This document shows, in pieces, positions 1-8,283 of a stretch of 64,000 nucleotides of DNA. The position numbers were made by a program, and so were the translations under genes. Below the pieces are notes generated by a model. It saw only the letters and a list, made by a program, of their open reading frames with translations. It did not search any database and was not told where the DNA came from. Position 1 is the first letter of the stretch; every line of letters begins with the position of its first letter. This DNA comes from Psychrobacter glacincola (lineage in GTDB: Bacteria > Pseudomonadota > Gammaproteobacteria > Pseudomonadales > Moraxellaceae), in contig LIQB01000001.1 in the NCBI GenBank assembly GCA_001411745.2, forward strand, positions 124,001 to 188,000, written 5' to 3'.

Positions 1-226
1 CAATTTATGTTCCATAATATTTAACAAAAGTTTTGCATAGAAATAACAATAGCCATAACAGTTATGCAAGCTATTTAGAAAATATCATTTTATAAGCAAT
101 GCTATTGAGTGATAAGCACAATATTTTTGGAGTTAATAACAAATAAACATATATTATTTTAATAATATAGCGTTAAGGCAACATATTAGCAACATATTAG
201 TAGTTATCAATAGAGAGGAACAGATT

Positions 227-1078
227 TTAAGACTGATTTCCATGCGCCACAGCATAGGCAGAAAGATGGTATTTATGATTGGCTTGAATATCTGACATGG
301 TAACTGTTTCAGACGGGGTAAGTAGTGTACGTCCCAATGCTTGTAAACTAGCACCCGTGGTCGCAACATCATCAAACAATAATAAGCGTTTCACAGGAGG
401 CTTTTCGATTAAAACAAAAGCATTGTCTAGATTACTCAGGCGCTCAGCACGTGTAAGCCCTTGCTGACTGACAGTGTCGTCAATACGCTTTACACCATGC
501 CATAAAGGTATCTGCCAATGCTTAGACAATTGCGCGGATAAAATACTGACAGGATCGAAGCCACGCTTGACCAGTCGTTGCTCGGTTGTTGGCATAGCGA
601 CAATCACGCTATTATCATGATGACAACCATGAGGACGTGGTAGCTGACGTATAGCATGCAACAATAACGGCAATTTGGTCATGTCTTCATGGTGCTTAAA
701 AGCTCTGATCACTTGACGCAGCGGATACTCATAATAAGTCGCCGTTTGGATAGATAAAACCGTACCAGCAGCAATATCAACATTGAAGGGTTTCGGCAAC
801 CACGCGATACTGTCATGACAATGCGAGCAAAGTAGTCCGCTGTTAAAACGGTGGTTAAATTGCTGGCGCAAATTAGCAAAAAATGAAGGATCGTTTGGCA
901 GGGGCTTTAGAGAGTGCGATATAGAATCAGCCGTTGGCAAGCTACTAATATTTGATAAGAGGTAATTTTGAGATAGCTGAGATTGTGGCGTGCTGCGATA
1001 AACACGGCACAACTGGCAGCGTATATCGAGATACTCTGCCAGCCATAGTCCAGTTTGATAAGGCGCTAAAAGTCGCAT
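227..1078 (-). CDS. comF: ComF family phosphoribosyltransferase-like protein
   Basis: A 283-residue ComF-type protein. Family members are needed for DNA uptake in several naturally competent bacteria and carry a type I phosphoribosyltransferase fold; the substrate is not settled. Visible features are an N-terminal zinc-ribbon-like pair of CxxC motifs (C21/C24 and C84/C87), the RGFDP segment that replaces the usual RGFNQ, and the PRPP-binding loop LLLFDDVATTGAS at about 232-244 near the C-terminus. The ATG at 1078 opens the frame. The gene lies 27 bases downstream of pldA on the same strand, so the two are probably co-transcribed. Length is slightly above the usual 220-250 residues because of a loosely conserved stretch at about 30-75. 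Family assignment is firm; a role in competence is inferred from the family. Confidence 0.88.
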   Translation of the reverse strand: MRLLAPYQTGLWLAEYLDIRCQLCRVYRSTPQSQLSQNYLLSNISSLPTADSISHSLKPLPNDPSFFANLRQQFNHRFNSGLLCSHCHDSIAWLPKPFNVDIAAGTVLSIQTATYYEYPLRQVIRAFKHHEDMTKLPLLLHAIRQLPRPHGCHHDNSVIVAMPTTEQRLVKRGFDPVSILSAQLSKHWQIPLWHGVKRIDDTVSQQGLTRAERLSNLDNAFVLIEKPPVKRLLLFDDVATTGASLQALGRTLLTPSETVTMSDIQANHKYHLSAYAVAHGNQS

Positions 1079-1105
1079 GGACGATTATCAAAATGTGCGC
1101 TGATA

Positions 1106-2533
1106 TTAGAAACCTTTCCAATCATTCAGTACGATACCAAAACCAATAGAGGTATTTTCGTGGTTATAATCGATGATGGATTCGCCATAGCCTTGGAAAA
1201 CCTGCACAAAGCCGTTAACGTTTTCTGATAATGGATAAATATAATCGACTTGCGCCGCCCCTTTATTGGTGCTTGGATTGTAGCGCAATGTACCGCTCAG
1301 GCTCTGTTGATCAGGCAAGTCATATAAGAATTTGATATCACCGTAACCCATGTAGTCTTCGATATCTGGATTGTCTTCACTGCTGCTGCTTTCACTATTC
1401 ACTCGAGCCCACAGGCGCGGTACGATTGATAGCTTACCCCACTCTGCCCCTGCCATGAGATAAGCACGGTTCCATGAGCGTGATAACGGATCATCTTGTC
1501 CATTAGAATGATGAATGGCACCAGCACCAAGCATACGAAGACGACCACCAAAAGGTAAATCTGCGGTCACTGGCTGAGTCAAAAATATTTCAGGCTGATA
1601 GTCGGTGGCACGGAATGGTCGCGAGTTGTCTTCGTTATAAACTTGCCAATGTGACTCTTGGGTATAACCAAACCACAAATCAGCACTGGTATCGAATAAG
1701 TCTTCGGCAACTTTGGTCTTCAAAGACAACTGAAATTTTAGTTCAGTATTGCGTATGTCATTAGAAGTAAAGGACTCAGTTTCCTGTGACGGTGTGCTTG
1801 GATCTAGGTTAGGGTCAAAGGTATAAAATACTGGCAATACATAGGTTGGTCGGTACGGCCTTACCGTCCAAGTTCCACGCTCACTGTTTTTATCGAGATC
1901 ATAGGATAAACTAAGCGGTGTATATTTTTCGATATCTGTTTGAGTGACCCCAACATTTTCTAACACTTGTGCTTCTCTTTGCGTTAGCCCAACGGTGTCT
2001 AAACCTTCATTAGTGGCAGGCGCGCGCGCGACTGAGTCAGTAGCGGCATTATTAGCACCAGCAATGGTAGATTTTTCTTCTACAAAAACAACTTGCGGAT
2101 TACCTGAAAGCGTACTTTGAAAGGTTTTTGCCAAATCTACTGGCTGCTTAGTTGTGGTGTAGCTGGGTGTTTTACCTTCTTCGGCTACTTTGTCAAAGCA
2201 AGCCAAACGTGCGGCACTGGTCTGCACTTGGGTACATTCAAAAAACAATTTTGCTTGCTGAGCGATAAATTCTTTACTGACTACTTGGCGATCTTGCGCA
2301 GCTGTATTGGCATCCTGTGACACCTGATAATCTTCAAACTCAAACGCTGCCTCCGGTACTGGTAACTCATTATCGCTCTGAGTTTTATCGGCAGCTTGGA
2401 CTTGCACGGTCAAGCAGGTTAGCGCTAGACCAACAGCAATATTCAAATAATGCTTTCTTGTCTGAAATAAAGTGTTTTTGCGCGCTGTAATAAGAGTTAT
2501 AGGGCGGCGCTGTGCGGTGATATGGGAAAACAT
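1106..2533 (-). CDS. pldA: Outer membrane phospholipase A (OMPLA) with long N-terminal extension
   Basis: Outer-membrane phospholipase A1/A2, which hydrolyses phospholipids that reach the outer leaflet. The C-terminal half is the OMPLA barrel. The catalytic block is at 341-355 (HHSNGQ then SRSWNR), matching the E. coli active site His142, Ser144 and Asn156 with the same 12-residue Ser-to-Asn spacing (H341, S343, N355). The protein ends in Phe, as expected for BAM-assembled barrels. It starts with a long signal peptide ending in VQAADK. At 475 residues it is far longer than E. coli PldA (289): about 150 residues between the signal peptide and the barrel are extra and include a cysteine-containing segment, FFECTQ...RLACFDKVAEE. 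comF follows 27 bases downstream. The function of the extension is unknown. Confidence 0.9.
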   Translation of the reverse strand: MFSHITAQRRPITLITARKNTLFQTRKHYLNIAVGLALTCLTVQVQAADKTQSDNELPVPEAAFEFEDYQVSQDANTAAQDRQVVSKEFIAQQAKLFFECTQVQTSAARLACFDKVAEEGKTPSYTTTKQPVDLAKTFQSTLSGNPQVVFVEEKSTIAGANNAATDSVARAPATNEGLDTVGLTQREAQVLENVGVTQTDIEKYTPLSLSYDLDKNSERGTWTVRPYRPTYVLPVFYTFDPNLDPSTPSQETESFTSNDIRNTELKFQLSLKTKVAEDLFDTSADLWFGYTQESHWQVYNEDNSRPFRATDYQPEIFLTQPVTADLPFGGRLRMLGAGAIHHSNGQDDPLSRSWNRAYLMAGAEWGKLSIVPRLWARVNSESSSSEDNPDIEDYMGYGDIKFLYDLPDQQSLSGTLRYNPSTNKGAAQVDYIYPLSENVNGFVQVFQGYGESIIDYNHENTSIGFGIVLNDWKGF

Positions 2534-2806
2534 AAGTGTCCTTTATCTAACTGACATTATCGCCAGCAGAGTATATAAGATAATGAGTATGACCATTAGC
2601 GTCATCGCTAAAATAAACCCAATGACATTCAGACATAGAAGTCAGCAATTACAACGAGTAATGCGCCTTCAGCATTGTTGCTTTATTGTAATGAAAATGT
2701 GTGTACTATACTAGCGTTATCGCTGCCCTATACCAATGTAAATATCAATAATCAACGCTAAACCAAATGCTTAGCGTCAGGATGTCAGGTAACCATTGAT
2801 AAAAAT
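2534..2806. other. Intergenic region upstream of pldA
   Basis: Non-coding stretch between the pldA start and the bidirectional terminator after dsbD. It should contain the pldA promoter on the minus strand. I see no convincing gene; the open frames here overlap the pldA start in the wrong frame and have no recognisable product. Confidence 0.5.
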
Positions 2807-2848
2807 AAAAGAGCCAACGTACTGTATGAATAGTACATTGGCTCTTTT
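2807..2848. terminator. Intrinsic terminator downstream of dsbD
   Basis: A 17-base stem (2807-2823 with 2832-2848, one mismatch) with an 8-base loop, flanked by A-runs on the left and T-runs on the right, so it can act in either direction. It lies 45 bases past the dsbD stop and most likely ends that minus-strand operon. Confidence 0.85.
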
Positions 2849-2892
2849 GTATTGTTAAGCCTTTAGAAAAGACTTATTCGTTTTATTAAGTA

Positions 2893-5025
2893 TCAGTTAT
2901 TAAGCATCGTCAATATTTGCTCAAATTCTGGACGATCAGTCTCACCTACTTGTTGATTGGTCAACTGACCATCTTGATAATACAGCAATGCTGGCGGGCC
3001 AAACAATTTATAGCGCGCTAAGATTGCTTTAGAATCGTCAGTAGTTTCTGTTATATCCAGTCTCACCAACTGCCAATCCTGCATCTGCGCTGGACGATTA
3101 TGAAATAAGTTTTTATCCATAATACGGCACTCAATACACCATTCAGCAGTGACATCGACAAGCACTTTAGGGTTAGCGGCGATAATAGCATCTAACTCAG
3201 TCAGCGTTGTGACGGTTTTATCTGTTGTATTACTCATGGCTGGCTGACCAGTCGTCTGCATCATCGGAGCAGCACTTAAAGATGCCAGCGGATGCAAGCT
3301 ATCATCGTTACCCAATGCCGCGCCGATGATTAAACAAGTTGCCCAAATACCAGCGATTAACCCTAATGCTTGGGTCAGCATACGACCTTTACCCAACCAA
3401 CTCCACGCCCACATCGCTACAACCATAAACCATAACGCCCATACCATTAGCATCACGGGTGAGATAAAGACGCGCTCAATTAATAATAAAGCAACGGCAA
3501 AGAGTAATAAGGCAAAACCTTGCTTGACCCAGTTCATCCACGCGCCCGCTTTCGGCATAATTTTACCTTGGGTGGCACCAATTAAGATAAGTGGTGCGGA
3601 TAAACCAAAACCCAGCATAAATAAAGCCGCAAAACCCAGTAATGGACTACCAATCGTCGATACGGCAAGCAGTGCCCCAAATAATGGCGCAGAAACACAA
3701 GGCGATACTACGAGCGCAGATAAGAAACCCGCGATTAAACTACCGCCCGTACTACCCAGCTTGCTATCCCCTGCTTGACTCAAGCCTTGCATTTTATTAC
3801 TAATAAATCTCGGTAAGCGGATACTAAACACACCCAGCATATATAGTGCAAGTAGGATAAAAACAATCGCAAAACCAATCAGGATAATGGGGTTTTGTAG
3901 CCAGCCGATAATGCCTAATGATTCACCAAACACGGCGATAACTGCGCCCAAAATACCATAAGCTGTTGCCACGCCAATAGCGTAACTGGTGGTGAGAATA
4001 ACACCGCGTTTCACCGTTGGGTTTTCCTCACGGGCAACGATATTGGCAACGATTGGCAACATTGGTAGTACGCATGGTGTCAATGCCAAACCCAGCCCTG
4101 CTAAAAACAATAATACCAATGCCAACCAAGGATGAGAAGCCAAACCAAAAGGATCGCTATCAGTAGCATTAGCTCCAGCAACAGTATTATTGGTTGTTGC
4201 TGGCACTTCACTTGTCGCAGTGCCATCGACGCCTTGTTCATCTGCGCCAGAAATCGTATTGGTAGCGCCAAGCTCTCCCTCTAAAGCCTCATCATCCAAC
4301 AAGGCATAATCAATCACCCCATCATCAGTCAGCGCTTGCTCTGCTGCAAGACTATCGGCAACCGTTACACTTGACTCGGCGGTATTGTCATTATCTGTCA
4401 GACTGTTGTTAGCAGCTTCTTGAGTAGAAGTACTGGCACTATTTTCTGCAATTTGTGGCGTTGTAGCAGCGATATCAATCGTCGTTTTAATTTTTTCAGG
4501 TGGATAGCATAGCCCTGCTTTGGCACAGCCTTGCCAGCCAATCACCACGGCGGCATCGTTCACGCTTTTACCATTACTGCTGCTCAAGGTCGTCGTCGCC
4601 ACCATATTCGCTTGGTCAAACACCAGTACTTTTCCGAATGTCGGATCATCGATTGACACTGGCTTTTGACTAAAGGTAAAAGGCGCGGCGGTCACGCCAG
4701 CTGGCAGCGTCAGTTTGATTTGGTCTTTATAAACATAATGCTCAGGCGTAATGTCAAAATTAATGGCTAAGCGCGTGCCATTATTGGTAGCTTTACTGCT
4801 ATCACTGACTTGGAAAGCTTTGTCCACTGGTAAAAACTTCGTCTGTGCCGCATTTTTATCACTGCTAAATAAATCACCCAGCCCTGCCGCATGAGTCATC
4901 ATGGGCATCGCAGCCAGTCCTGTAAACAACGAGCTACTAGAGACCGCAAATGCTAGTAGATAAGATTTTTTGGACGAGCGATGTACCGTTAGCGATGGTG
5001 TTTTTTCTATTGTCTTGATGGACAT
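2893..5025 (-). CDS. dsbD: Thiol:disulfide interchange protein DsbD
   Basis: Inner-membrane electron carrier that passes reducing power from cytoplasmic thioredoxin to periplasmic partners such as DsbC and CcmG. All three domains are visible: a periplasmic alpha domain with its redox cysteine pair (CAKAGLC, C167/C173); an eight-helix membrane domain with the paired cysteines in ALTPCVLP and VVSPCVSAP; and a C-terminal thioredoxin-like gamma domain with WCIEC (C630/C633). At 710 residues it is longer than E. coli DsbD (565) because of an acidic, Ala/Thr-rich linker at about 190-290 between the alpha and membrane domains. An N-terminal signal peptide ends near THAAG. It lies 67 bases downstream of a second stand-alone alpha domain, probably in one operon. 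Confidence 0.95.
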   Translation of the reverse strand: MSIKTIEKTPSLTVHRSSKKSYLLAFAVSSSSLFTGLAAMPMMTHAAGLGDLFSSDKNAAQTKFLPVDKAFQVSDSSKATNNGTRLAINFDITPEHYVYKDQIKLTLPAGVTAAPFTFSQKPVSIDDPTFGKVLVFDQANMVATTTLSSSNGKSVNDAAVVIGWQGCAKAGLCYPPEKIKTTIDIAATTPQIAENSASTSTQEAANNSLTDNDNTAESSVTVADSLAAEQALTDDGVIDYALLDDEALEGELGATNTISGADEQGVDGTATSEVPATTNNTVAGANATDSDPFGLASHPWLALVLLFLAGLGLALTPCVLPMLPIVANIVAREENPTVKRGVILTTSYAIGVATAYGILGAVIAVFGESLGIIGWLQNPIILIGFAIVFILLALYMLGVFSIRLPRFISNKMQGLSQAGDSKLGSTGGSLIAGFLSALVVSPCVSAPLFGALLAVSTIGSPLLGFAALFMLGFGLSAPLILIGATQGKIMPKAGAWMNWVKQGFALLLFAVALLLIERVFISPVMLMVWALWFMVVAMWAWSWLGKGRMLTQALGLIAGIWATCLIIGAALGNDDSLHPLASLSAAPMMQTTGQPAMSNTTDKTVTTLTELDAIIAANPKVLVDVTAEWCIECRIMDKNLFHNRPAQMQDWQLVRLDITETTDDSKAILARYKLFGPPALLYYQDGQLTNQQVGETDRPEFEQILTMLNN

Positions 5026-5092
5026 GAAGAGCTACCTATTTATTACCTAATATTCTATTTATTACCAATATTTGAGTCGATCGGCTTGTGGT

Positions 5093-5656
5093 CTATTTGC
5101 GTGTCACGGCGATATCAACCGTGGTTTTGATTTTCTCTGGCGGATAGCACAGCCCAGCTTTTGCACAGCCTTGCCAGCCAATGATAATCGGTGCATTTTT
5201 TGCGCCTTTACCATTGTTAGTAGTCAGAGTCGTGGTTGCTACCATATTTTTTTGGGTAAAAACGGGAACCTTACCAAAGGTTGGGTCGTCAATGGAGACC
5301 GGCGACTGACTAAAAGTAAAGGGGGTTGCACTCACGCCTTTAGGAAAACTGAGAGTAAGCTGATCTTTATAGACATAATGACCTGGCGTAATATCAAAAT
5401 TAATAGATAAGCGCGTGCCCTTAGACGTGGCCTTAGTGCTGCTAATAACTTGAAACGCTTTATCGACAGGCAAAAACTTCGATTGGGCGGCACCATTATT
5501 AGCAAATAACTCGCCCAAACCTGCAGCTTGAGCACTCATAGATGCCATTGACAACCCTATCATCAATGAAGTACTCATGATTGCAAGTGCGTGAGGCAAC
5601 TTAGAGACTCGTTTATTCGTAATGACGGCTTGTGAATTGAGTTTGTTGGTAAACAT
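5093..5656 (-). CDS. Stand-alone DsbD alpha-domain paralogue (exported)
   Basis: A 187-residue protein that is essentially only the N-terminal domain of DsbD. After a signal peptide (cleavage probably after AQA at 44) it matches the alpha domain of the neighbouring dsbD almost residue for residue: FLPVDKAFQV, INFDITP.HYVYKDQ, PVSIDDPTFGKV, and the redox segment GWQGCAKAGLCYPPEKIK with C164/C170 intact. It stops right where dsbD goes into its linker. The ATG at 5656 has a GAGG ribosome site 9 bases upstream. It precedes dsbD by 67 bases on the same strand, so a tandem duplication followed by loss of the rest is the simplest origin. With intact cysteines and a clean reading frame it is probably functional, perhaps as a soluble periplasmic thiol carrier; that role is inference. 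Confidence 0.85.
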   Translation of the reverse strand: MFTNKLNSQAVITNKRVSKLPHALAIMSTSLMIGLSMASMSAQAAGLGELFANNGAAQSKFLPVDKAFQVISSTKATSKGTRLSINFDITPGHYVYKDQLTLSFPKGVSATPFTFSQSPVSIDDPTFGKVPVFTQKNMVATTTLTTNNGKGAKNAPIIIGWQGCAKAGLCYPPEKIKTTVDIAVTRK

Positions 5657-5793
5657 GAGTAATGACCTCTACTGGCTGATTTTAATGACAAATGAGCGGG
5701 GCGATATGACTGGTATCAAACGTATAGCTTTTTAGAAAAATGGATGGTTTGACATTATCTATGGAATGCTATGCCACTTAGTTACTGATATAA

Positions 5794-5829
5794 AAATATC
5801 AACCAATAAGGTCTTATTGGTTGATATTT
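5794..5829 (-). terminator. Intrinsic terminator downstream of gspG
   Basis: A perfect 17-base inverted repeat (AAATATCAACCAATAAG, 5794-5810, and its complement, 5813-5829) with only two bases between the arms. Read on the minus strand it runs into a T-rich tract. It lies about 90 bases past the gspG stop and separates gspG from the dsbD operon. Confidence 0.8.
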
Positions 5830-5919
5830 AAGAGCTTTAGAGCGACCGTCACCAATAAACATACTATGAAGTAAGGGATCGTTAGCTACCCATATTTTAA
5901 TTGCTCATCAAGCTAATAC

Positions 5920-6339
5920 TTATAATTGAGCATAAAGATCAGCATCTTGACCTTCGCCGCCTTGCTGGCCATCTGCACCCAGCGAAAATAAATCATAAGG
6001 ACGACCTTCACTGCCTGGGGCGACATATTGCATCTCATTTTCCCAGCCATCTGTTGGATAGCCGCCTTTGATATAACCACCATCTGGGTAGTTTTTGGCC
6101 TCTGCTGGCGGTGTTGTTAATGCTTCTAGACCTTGTGCGGTAGTCGGATAGCGCGAATTATCAACCTTATACATATCAAGGGCGTTGGATACTGTAGCAA
6201 GCGCTGTTTCAGTGGTCTTGACGCGAGCTTTATCACTTTGTCCCACCACTTTCGGGACAACTAAGCCTGCAAGAATTGCCAAGATTACAATCACGACCAT
6301 GATCTCGATCAGAGTAAATCCAGACTGGTTATTACGCAT
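5920..6339 (-). CDS. gspG: Type II secretion system major pseudopilin GspG
   Basis: Major pseudopilin of the type II secretion system, cleaved by prepilin peptidase and assembled into the pseudopilus. From the chosen start the protein begins MRNNQSGFTLIEIMVVIVIL: a short basic leader, Gly at -1, Phe at +1, Glu at +5 and a hydrophobic helix, the classic class III signal. Downstream are the GspG landmarks NALDMYKVDN.RYPTT.QGLEAL, a P..WG-like region and FSLGADGQQGGEGQDAD, the calcium-binding C-terminal loop. Length from this start is 139 residues, normal for GspG. The frame stays open upstream to a TTG at 6492 with an ATG at 6387, but these would give an unusually long leader; no strong ribosome site marks any of them. 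gspF lies upstream on the same strand, separated by a MITE. Confidence 0.93.
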   Translation of the reverse strand: MRNNQSGFTLIEIMVVIVILAILAGLVVPKVVGQSDKARVKTTETALATVSNALDMYKVDNSRYPTTAQGLEALTTPPAEAKNYPDGGYIKGGYPTDGWENEMQYVAPGSEGRPYDLFSLGADGQQGGEGQDADLYAQL

Positions 6340-6999
6340 AGGCAGTGGCTGACGTGCTCTTGTAGGAGCTGGCTTGTTGGCACTCATGGCACTTATTGGC
6401 ATAGTAGTTACTTGAATTTTGTCAATTATAGTCATCGCTTTTGTCATCGCTTTTGGCATCAGGGTGATGTAAATAGGAAAAGTGGCGTTCAAGTAACATT
6501 AATGATCGGCGTATTAATGAGCACTGAAACGATTATCACTATAAACCATGATTTTATTTTTATCTAGGGCGTGTCCTCAATTCAATCGTTTACTTTCTAA
6601 ATGGGCTAAAAATAGCTAAATTTTGCCAAACATCGTCAAATAGCTTCTTAATATCTCGATATTAAGAAGCTACTTTCCTTGTTTGACGGCAATCTATCTC
6701 ATTTTTATCACCATTTTTAAAATGAGGACACACCCTAGCACCGCAAGTATATTGTTATGAACCTTGACTTTTATAAGCATCAATACTGAACCACAGCATG
6801 ACGAGTGATATTTATAAGGATAACTTTTGACTGACGCTTACTATAGCTTGATGGCTGGCTTTACCCTAATAAAAACCTGACTCAGTCAACAATCTACAAC
6901 AGTAAGCAAATCTTAAGAAAGCTAGCGTAATATTTAGTAAGATCGCTACAATAGAAATGTGAGCGGGAGGCACACAAGCTCAGAAGGCTTAAGTGCTCA
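6340..6999. other. Intergenic region between gspF and gspG, holding a MITE
   Basis: About 660 bases with no supported gene apart from a possible N-terminal extension of gspG to 6492. The central part is the palindromic element at 6564-6738. The stretch 6739-6999 is AT-rich, and I see nothing recognisable in it. Confidence 0.6.
6564..6738. repeat. MITE family A, copy 1 (175 bp, complete)
   Basis: Non-coding element bounded by inverted ends CTAGGGCGTGTCCTCA and TGAGGACACACCCTAG. The terminal CTAG on both sides fits a YTAR-type 4-base target duplication as made by IS5-group transposases. A perfect 15-base hairpin lies in the middle (6641-6655 with 6658-6672, 2-base loop). A second full copy in inverted orientation is at 37368-37525; reduced copies are at 44398-44451 and 50741-50806. 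No transposase is encoded, so mobilisation would have to be in trans. Confidence 0.85.
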
Positions 7000-8202
7000 C
7001 TATCCTGCCAGATCATTCATATTGACAATCGGTAGCATCACTGCCATTACGATAATCATGACTACCACGCCCATCAGCACTAGCATCAACGGCTCAAGTA
7101 GCGACAATAAGGTACTGATAAAGTTAGTGGCTTCTGCTTCCTGCATATTGGCGGCGCGGCTGAGCATATTCTCAAGCTCACCTGAGTTTTCGCCACTTTT
7201 AATCATTTGCACCATCATCGGCGGAAAGTAACTGGACTTTTCTAATTGACTCGATAAGCTTGAGCCTTCCGTCACCCTATCAGCCGCAGTGATGATGGTT
7301 TTTTGAATGTGTAAATTGGTCGTCACCGCCGCACCAATATGCAGTGCCTCAATCAATGGCACCCCTGAGCGTACCAATATCGCCAATGTACTGGCAAAAC
7401 GTGCTGCATTCAGCCCTTTTGATAACCGCGCCAATATCGGTAGCCTTAGCACGATGCTGTCTATCGCTAACTTACCCGCTTGCGTCTGCGCAAAACGATA
7501 AAACAAAAACGCCGTTCCGGCTAATACTAGCAGCATCAGCCACCACCACTGAGTAATGAGGTTAGATAAGCTAAGAACAATTTGGGTAATGAGCGGTAGC
7601 GCTTGCTCAGACTGCTCAAACACTTTGACAATTTTGGGCACCACAAAACTCATCAAACCCATAATCACGCCAATTGCCATCACCATCAGCACAATCGGAT
7701 AAACCATTGCGCCTTGGATTTTCTTTTGCAATGCAAAGCGGTTTTCGGTGTAATCTGCCAACTGGTTCAAGATTAAATCCAAGTGACCTGACTTCTCCCC
7801 TGCCGCAATGGTCGCGATATATAGTGGTGGAAAACTGGCGGCTTGCTGCAATGCTCGCGCCAAGCTCAAACCCTCTAATACATGCGAGCGCACGGCAAGC
7901 ATGAGAGATTTAATATGGGTTTTTGGTGATTGTTTGGCGACGGCGGCAAGCGTTTCCTCTAACGGAATACCCGCTGCCAATAATACCGATAATTGACGGG
8001 TCAGCAATGCCAACTCGTAAGCAGACGGTTTTTTATAGCGGTTTTTATTCTGGTTTTGTCTATCATTGACGGCACTGACTTCAACGGGCGTCCATTGTTT
8101 ATCACGCAGCTGCTGGCGAACTTGTCGCGCAGAATCACCTTCGAGCAAGCCTTTTTGCACACTGCCATGGTCATCTAACGCTTTATAATGATAAGCGGGC
8201 AT
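7000..8202 (-). CDS. gspF: Type II secretion system inner-membrane protein GspF
   Basis: Polytopic inner-membrane platform protein of the type II secretion system, which contacts the GspE ATPase and the pseudopilus. The 400-residue length is typical. It has an N-terminal soluble stretch starting MPAYHYKALDDHG, two GspF/T2SSF repeats (the first around LTRQLSVLLAAGIPLEETLAAV, the second around FASTLAILVRSGVPLIEAL), membrane segments at about 168-195 and 220-240, and a C-terminal helix ending IVMAVMLPIVNMNDLAG. Its partner gspG is downstream on the same strand; gspE is 8 kb away, the dispersed arrangement common in Moraxellaceae. I assign GspF rather than PilC from the gspG linkage and the NMNDL C-terminus. 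Confidence 0.93.
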   Translation of the reverse strand: MPAYHYKALDDHGSVQKGLLEGDSARQVRQQLRDKQWTPVEVSAVNDRQNQNKNRYKKPSAYELALLTRQLSVLLAAGIPLEETLAAVAKQSPKTHIKSLMLAVRSHVLEGLSLARALQQAASFPPLYIATIAAGEKSGHLDLILNQLADYTENRFALQKKIQGAMVYPIVLMVMAIGVIMGLMSFVVPKIVKVFEQSEQALPLITQIVLSLSNLITQWWWLMLLVLAGTAFLFYRFAQTQAGKLAIDSIVLRLPILARLSKGLNAARFASTLAILVRSGVPLIEALHIGAAVTTNLHIQKTIITAADRVTEGSSLSSQLEKSSYFPPMMVQMIKSGENSGELENMLSRAANMQEAEATNFISTLLSLLEPLMLVLMGVVVMIIVMAVMLPIVNMNDLAG

Positions 8203-8283
8203 AGCAGCGAATATCCTAAAGTGGTCAATAATAGAAGGTAATAAACAAGGACTTATAAAGGAGATCTATCGAGATTTAATGGC

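Noticed and set aside
2472..2714. 80-residue frame opposite the pldA start
   Set aside because: Overlaps the pldA signal peptide on the other strand and has no family likeness.
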